Shown: positions 15,210 through 24,234, counted from the first letter of the stretch. The stretch: DNA of 64,000 nt from JAKSSE01 sp045597645 (GCA_045597645.1 JAZLKM010000002.1:62001-126000), one strand, 5' to 3'. Made by a program: numbers and translations. The notes: generated by a model not told the origin, from the sequence alone.

Positions 15210-16388
15210 ATGAAAGAGCTCGAACTTAAATACGGATGTAATCCAAATCAGAAACCATCTCGCATTTATATGAAGGATGGAGAGTTGCCAATAAAGGTTC
15301 TTAATGGAAAACCAGGATATATCAACTTTCTGGATGCTTTCAACGGATGGCAGCTGGTATCTGAATTAAAGAAGGCTACTGGGCTCCCAGCTGCTACTTC
15401 ATTTAAGCATGTATCACCTGCTGGCGCAGCAGTTGGACTTCCGCTTTCAGACATCGAGAAGAAAATATACTGGGTCGATGACATGGATATCGAGTTTACT
15501 CCACTTGCAAATGCATATGCTAGAGCTAGAGGCGCAGATAGAATGAGCTCATTTGGTGATTTTATATCTCTGTCAGATGTGTGTGATGAGTCAACCGCGC
15601 TCATCATAAAAAGAGAGGTGTCAGATGGTGTCATTGCTCCAGGATATACTCCGGAAGCGCTCAAGATTCTTTCTGAGAAGAAAAAGGGTGGATATAACGT
15701 TATAGAAATTGATCCCGATTATGTACCAGCACCACTCGAGACGAAGGAAGTGTTTGGAATCTCGTTTGAACAGGGTAGAAATGAATTGGTTATTGATGAC
15801 AATTTCTTTGACAATATTGTTACTGATAATAAGGAGCTTCCTGAAGGTGCAAAGAGAGATTTGGCTATTGCGATGATAACTCTCAAATACACTCAGTCAA
15901 ATTCAGTATGCTATGTAAAGGATGGGCAGGCAATCGGAATAGGTGCAGGACAGCAGTCACGTATTCATTGCACCAGACTCGCAGGAAGCAAGGCAGATAA
16001 CTGGTGGCTTAGACAGTCTCCGCAGGTACTTAACTTACCATTCCTCGATAATATAGGTCGTGCAGACAGAGATAACTCAATAGATTTGTACATTGGCGAG
16101 GATTACATGGATGTGCTTAGTGATGATGCCTGGCCAAGAATATTTAAGGAGAAGCCACCTGTATTTACCGCTGAAGAGAAGAAAGCATGGCTTGCAAAGA
16201 ATACAGGAGTGTCACTTGGATCTGATGCATTCTTCCCGTTTGGAGATAATGTTGAGAGAGCACATAGAAGTGGAGTAGAGTTCATTGCTCAGCCGGGCGG
16301 CTCAATCAGAGATGATCATGTTATCTCTACCTGCAATAAGTACAACATGGTAATGAGTTTCACCGGAATCAGACTTTTCCATCACTAA
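15210..16388 (+). CDS. purH: AICAR formyltransferase (stand-alone PurH C-terminal domain)
   Basis: A 392-residue phosphoribosylaminoimidazolecarboxamide formyltransferase that transfers the formyl group from 10-formyl-THF to AICAR. It lacks the N-terminal cyclohydrolase domain of normal PurH (about 510 residues), which is supplied by the gene just upstream. Conserved stretches include ELELKYGCNPNQKPS, the catalytic Lys-His in SFKHVSPAGAAVG, and SNSVCYVKDGQAIGIGAGQQSR near the middle. It ends with HRSGVEFIAQPGGS and SFTGIRLFHH. The start at 15210 has GAAAGGAAA in place and is preferred over the overlapping in-frame ATG at 15177. A strong terminator follows after 78 bp. Confidence 0.95.
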   Translation: MKELELKYGCNPNQKPSRIYMKDGELPIKVLNGKPGYINFLDAFNGWQLVSELKKATGLPAATSFKHVSPAGAAVGLPLSDIEKKIYWVDDMDIEFTPLANAYARARGADRMSSFGDFISLSDVCDESTALIIKREVSDGVIAPGYTPEALKILSEKKKGGYNVIEIDPDYVPAPLETKEVFGISFEQGRNELVIDDNFFDNIVTDNKELPEGAKRDLAIAMITLKYTQSNSVCYVKDGQAIGIGAGQQSRIHCTRLAGSKADNWWLRQSPQVLNLPFLDNIGRADRDNSIDLYIGEDYMDVLSDDAWPRIFKEKPPVFTAEEKKAWLAKNTGVSLGSDAFFPFGDNVERAHRSGVEFIAQPGGSIRDDHVISTCNKYNMVMSFTGIRLFHH

Positions 16389-16436
16389 TCAAGTCTGAAA
16401 TGTAGCTTAGTTTCATATACTAATTAAGTTTTCTTG

Positions 16437-16466
16437 TTGACATAACAAGTTTTGAAAAGCTAAAAT
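16437..16466 (+). promoter_or_regulatory. Predicted promoter directly abutting a terminator hairpin (mgtE unit)
   Basis: TTGACA (16437-16442), 18-bp spacer, TAAAAT (16461-16466). The terminator stem begins at the very next base, so a start point at about +7 falls inside the 5' arm of the hairpin. It could drive mgtE with the hairpin partly lost from the transcript. Confidence 0.5.
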
Positions 16467-16496
16467 AAGGATTGGTGCATTGCACCAGTCCTTTTT
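16467..16496 (+). terminator. Rho-independent terminator after the AICAR formyltransferase gene
   Basis: AAGGATTGGTGC / GCACCAGTCCTT form a 12-bp stem (one G-T pair) with a 3-base loop and a T-run. Confidence 0.85.
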
Positions 16497-16530
16497 GCAT
16501 TTTTTCGTATTGAGAGGAGGTGGTTTTCAT

Positions 16531-16650
16531 ATGTCAAGTCACAGTAAGACCGATAGTACAGTACCTTATCATGAACCTATGAAGACCATTTTATCTTATA
16601 TGGAGGAATGCTATGGAAGATATCAAGGAGCAGCTCGACGAAGTCCGTGA
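16531..16650 (+). CDS. Small ORF overlapping the start of mgtE (possible leader peptide)
   Basis: A 39-codon ORF begins with MSSHSKTDSTVPYHEPMK and ends at TGA 16648-16650. It has a very strong ribosome site, GGAGG at 16516-16520, better spaced than that of many genes here. It lies in a different frame and overlaps the mgtE initiation region and its first 12 codons. Ribosomes translating it would pass over the mgtE ribosome site. It could be a leader that couples or limits mgtE translation. No homology is claimed. Confidence 0.45.
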   Translation: MSSHSKTDSTVPYHEPMKTILSYMEECYGRYQGAARRSP

Positions 16651-17968
16651 CTTGATTGAGCGCAAGCAGTATACTGCACTGCGGGAATATCTTATGGAAT
16701 TGAATGAGGCGGATATCGCAGCTCTTATGGAGGAGCTCGACGAGGCCGACCTTCTTAAAATATTCAGAATTCTGCCTAAGGATCTTGCGGCAGATGTTTT
16801 TTCCTACTTTGAAGTTGAAAATCAGCAGATGATAATTACTTCTCTGTCTGAGCGTGAAGCGTCTAACATCATCGAGAACTTGATGGCGGATGATGCGGCG
16901 GATTTGCTGGAGGAAATGCCGGCAAATGTAGTTACGAGGCTACTTGCGGGAGCAAGTGCAGAGACCAGACGAGATATTAATCATCTATTAAAATATCCAG
17001 ACCACTCCGCAGGAAGTCTGATGACGGTGGAGTTTGTCGATTTGAAAGAAAATCTTACGGTTGACGATGCGATTAAACGTATCAGAAGAGTGGGAGTGGA
17101 CTCTGAGACTATAAATATATGCTACGTACTCGATGCTGGTAGGCACTTGCTAGGTACTGTGGCCTTGAGATATTTGCTCCTTAGTCAGGCAGATGAGATC
17201 ATTGGTGAGATAATGCATGAAAATGTCATTTCCATCAATACCATGGAGGATCAGGAGGAAGTAGCTAAGCAGTTCCAAAAGTATGATTTTACTTCGATGC
17301 CGGTAGTTGACAACGAGAATAGACTTGTTGGTATTATCACAGTCGATGACGTTGTGGATATCATGCAGGAGGAGACCACTGAGGATATGGAGAAGATGGC
17401 AGCTATTTTACCATCTGATAAGCCATATATGAGGACAAGCGTCTTTGAGACCTACAAAAAGCGTATTCCTTGGCTTTTGCTACTTATGATATCTGCTACT
17501 TTTACAGGGGCTATTATATCGCATTTTCAAGATGCGCTCAGTGTATATACCGTGCTTACAGCGTTTATTCCAATGCTAATGGATACAGGAGGAAACGCAG
17601 GTGGACAGGCGAGTGTTACTATAATCCGTGGATTGTCACTAGGCGAGATAGAGTATAGAGACGTTCCTAGGGTAATGCTTAAAGAGATATCTACAGCTCT
17701 TATGTGTGGAGCTACCTTGGCACTTGCTAACTTTGCTAAGCTTCTTATATTTGACAAGGTGACAATACTTGTGGCTCTTACAGTATGCATTACACTTATG
17801 GGTGCAGTACTTATGGCAATGCTGGTTGGATGCCTTTTGCCTATAGGTGCCAAGCGGTTGGGATTTGATCCTGCTGTTATGGCTAGCCCGTTTATTACAA
17901 CAATTGTAGATGCACTTTCGCTTCTTTTGTATTTTAGAGTGGCAACAATGGTGCTTGGCATAGCATAA
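16613..17968 (+). CDS. mgtE: Magnesium transporter MgtE
   Basis: A 451-residue Mg2+ channel/transporter. It has an N-terminal superhelical MgtE_N domain (about residues 5-125, LREYLMELNEADIAALMEELDE). Two CBS domains (about 130-255) include SLMTVEFVDLKENLTVDDAI and FTSMPVVDNENRLVGIITVDDVVDI. A five-helix membrane domain (about 285-450) carries MDTGGNAGGQAS and the conserved Asp in TTIVDALSLLLYF, which lines the pore. Intracellular Mg2+ binding to the N and CBS domains closes the channel in known members. The start has GGAGG 7-8 bases upstream and is overlapped by a small ORF. A perfect terminator follows. Confidence 0.96.
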   Translation: MEDIKEQLDEVRDLIERKQYTALREYLMELNEADIAALMEELDEADLLKIFRILPKDLAADVFSYFEVENQQMIITSLSEREASNIIENLMADDAADLLEEMPANVVTRLLAGASAETRRDINHLLKYPDHSAGSLMTVEFVDLKENLTVDDAIKRIRRVGVDSETINICYVLDAGRHLLGTVALRYLLLSQADEIIGEIMHENVISINTMEDQEEVAKQFQKYDFTSMPVVDNENRLVGIITVDDVVDIMQEETTEDMEKMAAILPSDKPYMRTSVFETYKKRIPWLLLLMISATFTGAIISHFQDALSVYTVLTAFIPMLMDTGGNAGGQASVTIIRGLSLGEIEYRDVPRVMLKEISTALMCGATLALANFAKLLIFDKVTILVALTVCITLMGAVLMAMLVGCLLPIGAKRLGFDPAVMASPFITTIVDALSLLLYFRVATMVLGIA

Positions 17969-17972
17969 TCAG

Positions 17973-18004
17973 ATGGCTCCACCAGATACTTGGTGGAGCC
18001 ATTT
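17973..18004 (+). terminator. Rho-independent terminator after mgtE
   Basis: ATGGCTCCACCA / TGGTGGAGCCAT, perfect 12-bp stem with a 6-base loop and a short T stretch. It is symmetric enough to work on both strands. Confidence 0.85.
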
Positions 18005-18017
18005 CTAGAGATGACAT

Positions 18018-20330
18018 ATGACAAAAACAAGAGAGATAAAACTGTATGGCATAGTCCAAGGTGTAGGAATGAGACCTTATGTGGCCAAGCTGGCTAAAAA
18101 GCTGGCTCTGGGTGGCTCTGTTTGCAATATGGGCTCATATGTCAGGATTCTTTTGCAAGGAGACCCGCTTTCAATCAATGAGCTATTAGGACAATTGAAA
18201 GATAATCCACCTGCAAGGGCAGAGATTACAGAGATAGAAGAGAATGTAATTGAACTGCAACATACATTTGAAGACTTTAAGATAGTAGATTCGTTGCCCC
18301 AAAAGGGTAGTGTTTTAGTAAGCCCTGACATTGCTCTTTGCGATGATTGCAGGGCAGAACTTTATGATAAATCTAATAAAAGATACCTTCATCCCTTCAT
18401 AAATTGCACACTTTGCGGGCCTAGACTCTCAATAATGAAAAACGTTCCATACGATAGAGTACAGACGACAATGTCTGATTTTGACATGTGCCCGGAGTGT
18501 AAAAAAGAATATTGTGACAGCACAAATAGGAGGTATGACGCTCAACCAGTGTGTTGCAATGAATGTGGCCCCAGATGCTATATTTTGCCCAAGACAGGCA
18601 ATGTAAGCTTGTATGATGGATTAGCAATAACTGAGTTTAGAAGAGCGATTGCAGCGGGTAAAATAGGTGCGATAAAAGGAATTGGCGGATTCCACATTTG
18701 CTGCGATGCAACGAATGAAGATAGCGTTCTAAGATTGCGAACATTAAAGCGTAGACCGGCAAAGCCATTGGCTGTGATGGCCAGAGATTTTGAAGTGCTT
18801 TCACGTGAAGTATTAATCGAAAATGAAGCTCAAAAGGAATTGATAAAAGGCCCTAGAAAGCCGATAGTATTGCTTCGAAAATCACCTTCGGCAAGGTCGG
18901 CAGAATGTGTGGCTCCGGACAACAATAAGCTGGGAATAATGTTGCCCTATGCTCCGCTTCAAGAGCTGATATTCGCTTATCCCGATGATGTGGATATGCC
19001 TGAACTTTTGGTTATGACCTCTGGAAATGTGTCAGGTGCACCAATAGCTAGAACTGATGAGGATGCATTAAGTCAGATTGGAAATTATTGTGATATCATT
19101 TTGTCCCACAATAGAGAGATTCTTACAAGGGCAGATGACAGTGTCATGGACTTTTTGGAAGGAGAGCCTTATATGATTAGGCGCTCAAGGGGTTACGCGC
19201 CGCTTCCTATAAAGGTTTCGAAAGGATGTAAAAGCGCACTAGGAATAGGCGGAGAATTAAAAAACACATTTTGTTTGGCAAAAAATAAAATGCTTTATCC
19301 TTCAGCATATCTTTCGGATATGGAGGATGCCAGAAGTGTGACTGCTCTTCGCGAGACGATTACCAGAATGGAAAGCTTGCTTGAGATTATACCCAATAGC
19401 GTATGCTATGACATGCATCCTAGGTATAACACCTCAAATGTGGCAAGGGAATTAGACATAGATAACAAAGTTGAGATTCAACATCACTATGCCCATATTT
19501 TGTCATGTATGGCGGAAAATGATGAAAGCGATGCAGTGATAGGCGTGAGCTTTGATGGTACAGGATATGGCGAAGATAAGTCTATTTGGGGTGGAGAATT
19601 GCTTGTTTGCGACCTACACGATTATAAGCGAGTAGGGCATGTTTCTGAATTTTATCAAATAGGTGGAGATAGTGCTAGCAGAGATGGCTGGCGTAATGCT
19701 GTGTGCATGCTCTATAGCTGCGAAAGCAAGGGATATATAGATGATGCTGCATCTATTGCAAAAAGAATAGGGCTTGCCTTAGATGTGGATATAAGCAATA
19801 TTATTAGCCTATCGAGGAAAAAGATGGGAGGAGTAATATCCACCAGCGTGGGAAGACTGTTTGATGCCGTGGCCGCTGTGCTGGGGATTTGCGTTGAATC
19901 CAGCTATGAGGGTGAGGCGGCAAATAAATTGCAATACCATGCTGAGCGGTTTTTCGAAAATAATCCGGATTATGTGATTGAAGCAATGACATTTGTTGGA
20001 GAGAATACGGAAGGCATAATTATAGATACTGATTCTATTTTTACATATGCTCTAAAACAAAGAATAAATGGTGTTGATATTGAGCGAATTGCCTATGACT
20101 TTCATGCTATAATGGCTCAGAATATAAGTGAAGCTGTGAACTATATAAGACGTAGCACAAGAATACATACCGTGGCATTGAGTGGAGGTGTTTTCCAGAA
20201 CACTTTACTTACAAGCATTACTAGAAGACTGTGTACTGAGAGTGGACTTAAGGTGCTAAAACACAGCCTCATACCACCAAATGATGGAGGTATATGCGTT
20301 GGACAGGCATATTACGCAGCAAATAATTAG
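18018..20330 (+). CDS. hypF: Carbamoyltransferase HypF
   Basis: A 770-residue [NiFe]-hydrogenase maturation enzyme. It uses carbamoyl phosphate and ATP to make the thiocarboxamide on HypE that becomes the cyanide ligands. Domains in order are acylphosphatase (1-90, IVQGVGMRPYV); two zinc fingers (from Cys108/Cys111 CDDC to CNECGPRC, about 108-185); YrdC-like (about 195-375, GAIKGIGGFHICCDATNE and KRRPAKPLAVM); and a Kae1-like domain (about 395-770) with QHHYAHILSCMAEN and SFDGTGYGED. Length is normal. No hypCDE, hypAB or hydrogenase gene is in the window. It starts 14 bp after the mgtE terminator with no clear promoter. Confidence 0.96.
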   Translation: MTKTREIKLYGIVQGVGMRPYVAKLAKKLALGGSVCNMGSYVRILLQGDPLSINELLGQLKDNPPARAEITEIEENVIELQHTFEDFKIVDSLPQKGSVLVSPDIALCDDCRAELYDKSNKRYLHPFINCTLCGPRLSIMKNVPYDRVQTTMSDFDMCPECKKEYCDSTNRRYDAQPVCCNECGPRCYILPKTGNVSLYDGLAITEFRRAIAAGKIGAIKGIGGFHICCDATNEDSVLRLRTLKRRPAKPLAVMARDFEVLSREVLIENEAQKELIKGPRKPIVLLRKSPSARSAECVAPDNNKLGIMLPYAPLQELIFAYPDDVDMPELLVMTSGNVSGAPIARTDEDALSQIGNYCDIILSHNREILTRADDSVMDFLEGEPYMIRRSRGYAPLPIKVSKGCKSALGIGGELKNTFCLAKNKMLYPSAYLSDMEDARSVTALRETITRMESLLEIIPNSVCYDMHPRYNTSNVARELDIDNKVEIQHHYAHILSCMAENDESDAVIGVSFDGTGYGEDKSIWGGELLVCDLHDYKRVGHVSEFYQIGGDSASRDGWRNAVCMLYSCESKGYIDDAASIAKRIGLALDVDISNIISLSRKKMGGVISTSVGRLFDAVAAVLGICVESSYEGEAANKLQYHAERFFENNPDYVIEAMTFVGENTEGIIIDTDSIFTYALKQRINGVDIERIAYDFHAIMAQNISEAVNYIRRSTRIHTVALSGGVFQNTLLTSITRRLCTESGLKVLKHSLIPPNDGGICVGQAYYAANN

Positions 20331-20362
20331 AGTGTTTAACTAAAATACAGGCAGGTAGCATT

Positions 20363-21103
20363 ATGAGATTATTATTTATCAGACATGGGGATCCGGATTA
20401 TAGTATCGACAACTTGACCCCACAAGGAAGAATTGAAGCACAGTGCTTAGCTGACTACATGAAAAATGTTGAAGTTAAGGATTTCTATGTGTCACCGCTC
20501 GGAAGAGCACAGGCTACAGCTAAATATACCCTTGATGCTATAGGAGGGGATGCGACAATGTATCCCTGGCTCAGAGAGTTCGAGCCTAAAATATATAGGC
20601 CTGACAAGAATGGAGAGCTCTCAAATGTGTCTTGGGACTGGCTGCCGGCCGATTGGATGGGGGATTCTCGTATGTACGATGTCAATCGCTGGTATGAGCA
20701 TGACGTATTCAAAAATAGCGAAGTAAAAGAAAAGTATGACATGGTAAGCAATGGCATAGATTCAGTGCTTGCATCACATGGTTATTTGCGCCAGGGAGTA
20801 GGCGGTTTATACACCGTGGAGCAGGCTAACAATGATACTTTGGCGTTCTTTTGCCACTTTGGGGTGACCTGCGTAATGCTTTCGCATATTATAAATTGCT
20901 CACCTATGATTTTGTGGCATAATTTCTGCGCCGCACCTACAAGCATCACGACGGTCTATACGGAGGAGAGAAGGCCTGGGGTGGCTAGCTTTAGGGTTAG
21001 CGGATTTGGAGACGTGTCGCATCTGGCAATAAAAGGAGAGAACCCCTCATTTTCTGCTAGATTCTGCGAGTGCTATGATAATGAGAGTGAGAGGCATGAC
21101 TAG
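20363..21103 (+). CDS. Histidine phosphatase superfamily protein
   Basis: A 246-residue phosphoglycerate-mutase-like phosphatase. The N-terminal phospho-histidine motif is RLLFIRHGDPDYS, where RHG carries the nucleophile. The second half has the conserved catalytic His in FFCHFGVTCVML. It has a large insert (WDWLPADWMGDSRMYDVNRWYE region) not seen in the smallest members, so it is not a typical glycolytic mutase. The substrate is unknown. It sits between hypF and yraN, 32 bp after hypF and 2 bp before the yraN start. Confidence 0.85.
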   Translation: MRLLFIRHGDPDYSIDNLTPQGRIEAQCLADYMKNVEVKDFYVSPLGRAQATAKYTLDAIGGDATMYPWLREFEPKIYRPDKNGELSNVSWDWLPADWMGDSRMYDVNRWYEHDVFKNSEVKEKYDMVSNGIDSVLASHGYLRQGVGGLYTVEQANNDTLAFFCHFGVTCVMLSHIINCSPMILWHNFCAAPTSITTVYTEERRPGVASFRVSGFGDVSHLAIKGENPSFSARFCECYDNESERHD

Positions 21104-21105
21104 AA

Positions 21106-21462
21106 TTGCGAAATAATAGGGCGATAGGTGGAAAATACGAAGATATTGCATCAGATTATCTATGCTCAAATGGGATGCATGAGATAGAACGAAATTTTAG
21201 GTGCAAATTGGGAGAAATTGACCTTATCATGCGGGATGAGGACAACAAGTATCTAGTCTTTGTTGAAGTGAAATATAGGACTGGCAATCGCGGAGGTACT
21301 TCGCTGGAAGCGGTGACGCCAGCAAAGCGCAGAACAATTGTAAAGGTGGCTTCGTACTACATGATAAAGCATGGCCTGCCTGATAATACAAATGTAAGAT
21401 TTGACGTGGTGGGAATAGATGGCAGTACAATAACCCACATAAAAAATGCTTTTGGTACATAA
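21106..21462 (+). CDS. yraN: YraN family protein (UPF0102), predicted endonuclease fold
   Basis: A 118-residue member of the UPF0102/YraN family, a small restriction-endonuclease-like fold. Family marks are GKYEDIASDYL near the N terminus, RNFRCKLGEIDLIM with the acidic pair, and YLVFVEVKYR with the E-x-K centre. It starts with TTG, placed by alignment to the family N terminus. The cellular role is poorly defined; homologues have been linked to DNA processing. It lies in the hypF-plsY run, with the MATE gene beginning right at its end. Confidence 0.9.
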   Translation: MRNNRAIGGKYEDIASDYLCSNGMHEIERNFRCKLGEIDLIMRDEDNKYLVFVEVKYRTGNRGGTSLEAVTPAKRRTIVKVASYYMIKHGLPDNTNVRFDVVGIDGSTITHIKNAFGT

Positions 21463-21463
21463 A

Positions 21464-22831
21464 ATGGAAAACACAAAAAAGAGTTTTTTTAAATACGACC
21501 GTGAGCTTATTAAGACGGCCTTAAATATGGCATGGCCTGCTATCATTGAGTCTTTCTTCGCTGCTTTTGCAGGCCTGGTTGACTCATATATGGTTAGCTC
21601 AATGGGAGCCAACGCAGTAGCTGCTATAGGCATTACAACGCAGCCTAAATTTATGTGTCTCGCTATGTTTTTTGCAGTGGGGGTATCAATATCTGCACTT
21701 GTTGCCAGACGCAGAGGCGAGCAAAAAAAGGATGATGCTAACCGCATACTTATTACGGCAATTCTGTTTGTAATTGTGGCAGGTATAGTGATAAGCACGA
21801 TAATGGTTGGGTTATCTAATCCAATTATGCGTATGTGTGGTTCTACTCCGGAGACACATGATATGGCAGTGACATATTACCGTATTATTGTGGGCGGAAT
21901 GATTTTTAATTGCATATCAATTTGTATTAATTCGGCCCAACGAGGCGCTGGTAATACCCGTATCACGATGAAGACTAATGTTACTTCAAATGTAGTTAAC
22001 ATTATTCTAAATTATTTACTTATAGAAGGTCACTTGGGATTTCCGGCTCTCGGAATAGTTGGTGCTGCATCGGCTACAGTTGCAGGTACTGTAGTATCCT
22101 GCATAATGAGCATCATATCGATAATGAAGGCGGATAATTTTGTCAGTCTGCCATATATATTTAAAAATAAAATAAGACCTGCTTTCGAGTCACTCAAGAG
22201 CTTGGTTAAAGTTGGATATTCAGTATTTATAGAGCAGCTCTTAATGCGAATCGGATTTATGCTCACAGCAATTATGGCGGCTAAGATGGGCAATGCTCCA
22301 ATGGCAGCGCATCAGGTGGCTATGAATATTATGGGATTGTCGTTCTCTTTTGGCGACGGATTCCAGTCTACGGCGGTGGCACTCATAGGTAGAAGCTTAG
22401 GCGAGAGAAAGCCAGACCTCGCCAAGGAGTACGGGCGTACCTGCAAGATGCTTGGCGGCGTAGTATCTGTGGTATTGGCAGTGACATACTTCTTTGGTGC
22501 ACGTGCTCTGTTTAGCATGTTCTTCGAGGAGGAAGAGATAGTTACAATTGGCGTAAGCATTATGTACGTCATAATTGTGACATGTATCTTCCAGATAAGA
22601 CAGGTTATATATATGGGCAGCCTAAGAGGTGCAGGAGATACTTTGTATACGGCCATATCCAGCACTATAAGCGTTACAATTATTCGTACTGCAGTATCTT
22701 ATCTATTTGGATTTACACTGGGATTTGGTATTGTAGGTGTGTGGCTGGGAGTACTTGCTGATCAGATATCAAGATTTTCGTTTGCATCAATCAGATTCAA
22801 GCAGGGCAAGTGGGTGAATATAAAAATATAA
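21464..22831 (+). CDS. MATE family efflux transporter
   Basis: A 455-residue polytopic membrane protein of the MatE family, the second one in the window and clearly distinct from the 4.0-kb copy. It begins MENTKKSFFKYDRELIKTAL, then WPAIIESFFAAFAGLVDSYMVS and about twelve helices in two related halves (second half FIEQLLMRIGFMLTAIMAAKMG). Neither the ATG at 21464 nor the in-frame ATG at 21446 has a good ribosome site. I chose 21464 because the upstream codons add nothing family-like, and translation may be coupled to yraN, whose stop it abuts. The substrate is unknown. Confidence 0.9.
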   Translation: MENTKKSFFKYDRELIKTALNMAWPAIIESFFAAFAGLVDSYMVSSMGANAVAAIGITTQPKFMCLAMFFAVGVSISALVARRRGEQKKDDANRILITAILFVIVAGIVISTIMVGLSNPIMRMCGSTPETHDMAVTYYRIIVGGMIFNCISICINSAQRGAGNTRITMKTNVTSNVVNIILNYLLIEGHLGFPALGIVGAASATVAGTVVSCIMSIISIMKADNFVSLPYIFKNKIRPAFESLKSLVKVGYSVFIEQLLMRIGFMLTAIMAAKMGNAPMAAHQVAMNIMGLSFSFGDGFQSTAVALIGRSLGERKPDLAKEYGRTCKMLGGVVSVVLAVTYFFGARALFSMFFEEEEIVTIGVSIMYVIIVTCIFQIRQVIYMGSLRGAGDTLYTAISSTISVTIIRTAVSYLFGFTLGFGIVGVWLGVLADQISRFSFASIRFKQGKWVNIKI

Positions 22832-22896
22832 ACTAGATGTGAAGCAGCAGCTGTTTATGAGCAGGTAGCGAAGCGAATTGCGAATAACTTTGAATT

Positions 22897-24234
22897 ATGA
22901 CACAGAAAAACGAGAATGTAATTAAAAATGTGGAGAAAGGCAGCCTTGCCCAGCAGTATGGTATTCAGCCTGGCGATGTTTTACTGTCAGTCAATGGATA
23001 CGAGATGGAGGATGTATTTGACTACTATTATCAGACAGATAACGATAGCATTACGCTGGAGATAAGGGATGTAAATACGGATCAAGTTCAGAGTATTACT
23101 ATTGAAAAAGATCCCAGTGAAGACCTTGGCATAAGCTTTGAAAAAGGTCTTATGGATGACTATAGGTCCTGCCACAACAAGTGTATTTTTTGCTTTATAG
23201 ACCAGATGCCTCCTGGTATGCGAGATACTTTGTATTTTAAAGATGATGACACCAGATTATCATTTCTTCAGGGTAATTACGTTACGCTGACTAATATGAA
23301 GGATAAGGATCTGGATAGAGTGATTAGATATCATCTGTCTCCGATTAATATATCCGTCCAGGCCACAGACCCTGAACTTCGATGTAAGATGCTTCATAAT
23401 AGATTTGCTGGTGATATTCTGGAAAAGATTGAGAAACTTGCGGCCGCAGATGTAGAAATGAATGGGCAAATTGTTTTATGCAAGGGCATTAATGATGGAG
23501 AGCAGCTCCAGCGCTCAATAAGCGATTTGTATAAGTTCCATCCGCACATGAAGTCATTGTCTGTTGTGCCAGTCGGACTTAGCAAGTACAGAGATGGTCT
23601 ATATCCTTTGGAACCATTTGAAAGAGAAGATGCTGTACGCACCATAGAAATAATTGAAAAATGGCAGCAAAAATCTATGGAAGAATACGGTGACCATTTC
23701 GTACAGGCCAGTGATGAGTGGTATCTTTTGGCTGGCCTTGATTTCCCAGCGGAGGATAGATACGACGGATACATTCAGCTGGAAAATGGCGTGGGAATGA
23801 TGAGACTTCTGTGGGAGGAGTTTCATGAGGCATTAGCTGAAACAAAGCGTCCTGTCTTTATGAAAAAGCAGAAAATATCAATTGCGACTGGAAGGCTTGC
23901 AGGACCTATGTTAAAGCAACTGGCTGCTGATTTTATGGAAAAATTTCCTAAAATCGAGGTCAACGTGTATGAGATTAGAAATGATTTTTTTGGGGAGCGA
24001 ATTACAGTATCAGGGTTAATTACCGGCCAAGATTTAATGGCTCAGCTGAAGGGAGTTGATCTGGGAGATAAGCTTCTTTTGCCTATTAACATGTTGAGAA
24101 TGGGCGAGCTGGTTTTCCTGGATGACTATACTGTTGATGACGTGGAGCGCGCTTTACAAGTAAAGATTGATATTGTAAAATCAGACGGATTATCGTTTGT
24201 ACAGAAACTTCTAGGAGTAAAGAAATATGAGTAA
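22897..24234 (+). CDS. DUF512 domain radical SAM protein with N-terminal PDZ
   Basis: A 445-residue protein of the DUF512/TIGR03279-type family. It has a PDZ-like domain (about residues 8-75, KGSLAQQYGIQPGDVLLSVNG). A radical-SAM-like iron-sulfur region follows with Cys92, Cys96 and Cys99 in SCHNKCIFCF, then FLQGNYVTLTN and QMPPGMRDTL. The C-terminal DUF512 part (about 280-440) includes GVGMMRLLWEEF and TGRLAGP. The biochemical function is not established. The order DUF512-der-plsY is frequently seen in clostridia and here is exact, with the der start overlapping this gene's end by 8 bp. No ribosome site is visible before the ATG. Confidence 0.88.
   Translation: MTQKNENVIKNVEKGSLAQQYGIQPGDVLLSVNGYEMEDVFDYYYQTDNDSITLEIRDVNTDQVQSITIEKDPSEDLGISFEKGLMDDYRSCHNKCIFCFIDQMPPGMRDTLYFKDDDTRLSFLQGNYVTLTNMKDKDLDRVIRYHLSPINISVQATDPELRCKMLHNRFAGDILEKIEKLAAADVEMNGQIVLCKGINDGEQLQRSISDLYKFHPHMKSLSVVPVGLSKYRDGLYPLEPFEREDAVRTIEIIEKWQQKSMEEYGDHFVQASDEWYLLAGLDFPAEDRYDGYIQLENGVGMMRLLWEEFHEALAETKRPVFMKKQKISIATGRLAGPMLKQLAADFMEKFPKIEVNVYEIRNDFFGERITVSGLITGQDLMAQLKGVDLGDKLLLPINMLRMGELVFLDDYTVDDVERALQVKIDIVKSDGLSFVQKLLGVKKYE

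Noticed and set aside
16501..16612. M-box (ykoK) magnesium riboswitch before mgtE
   Set aside because: The gap is too short and lacks the conserved M-box stems; only the small ORF and a ribosome site are seen.
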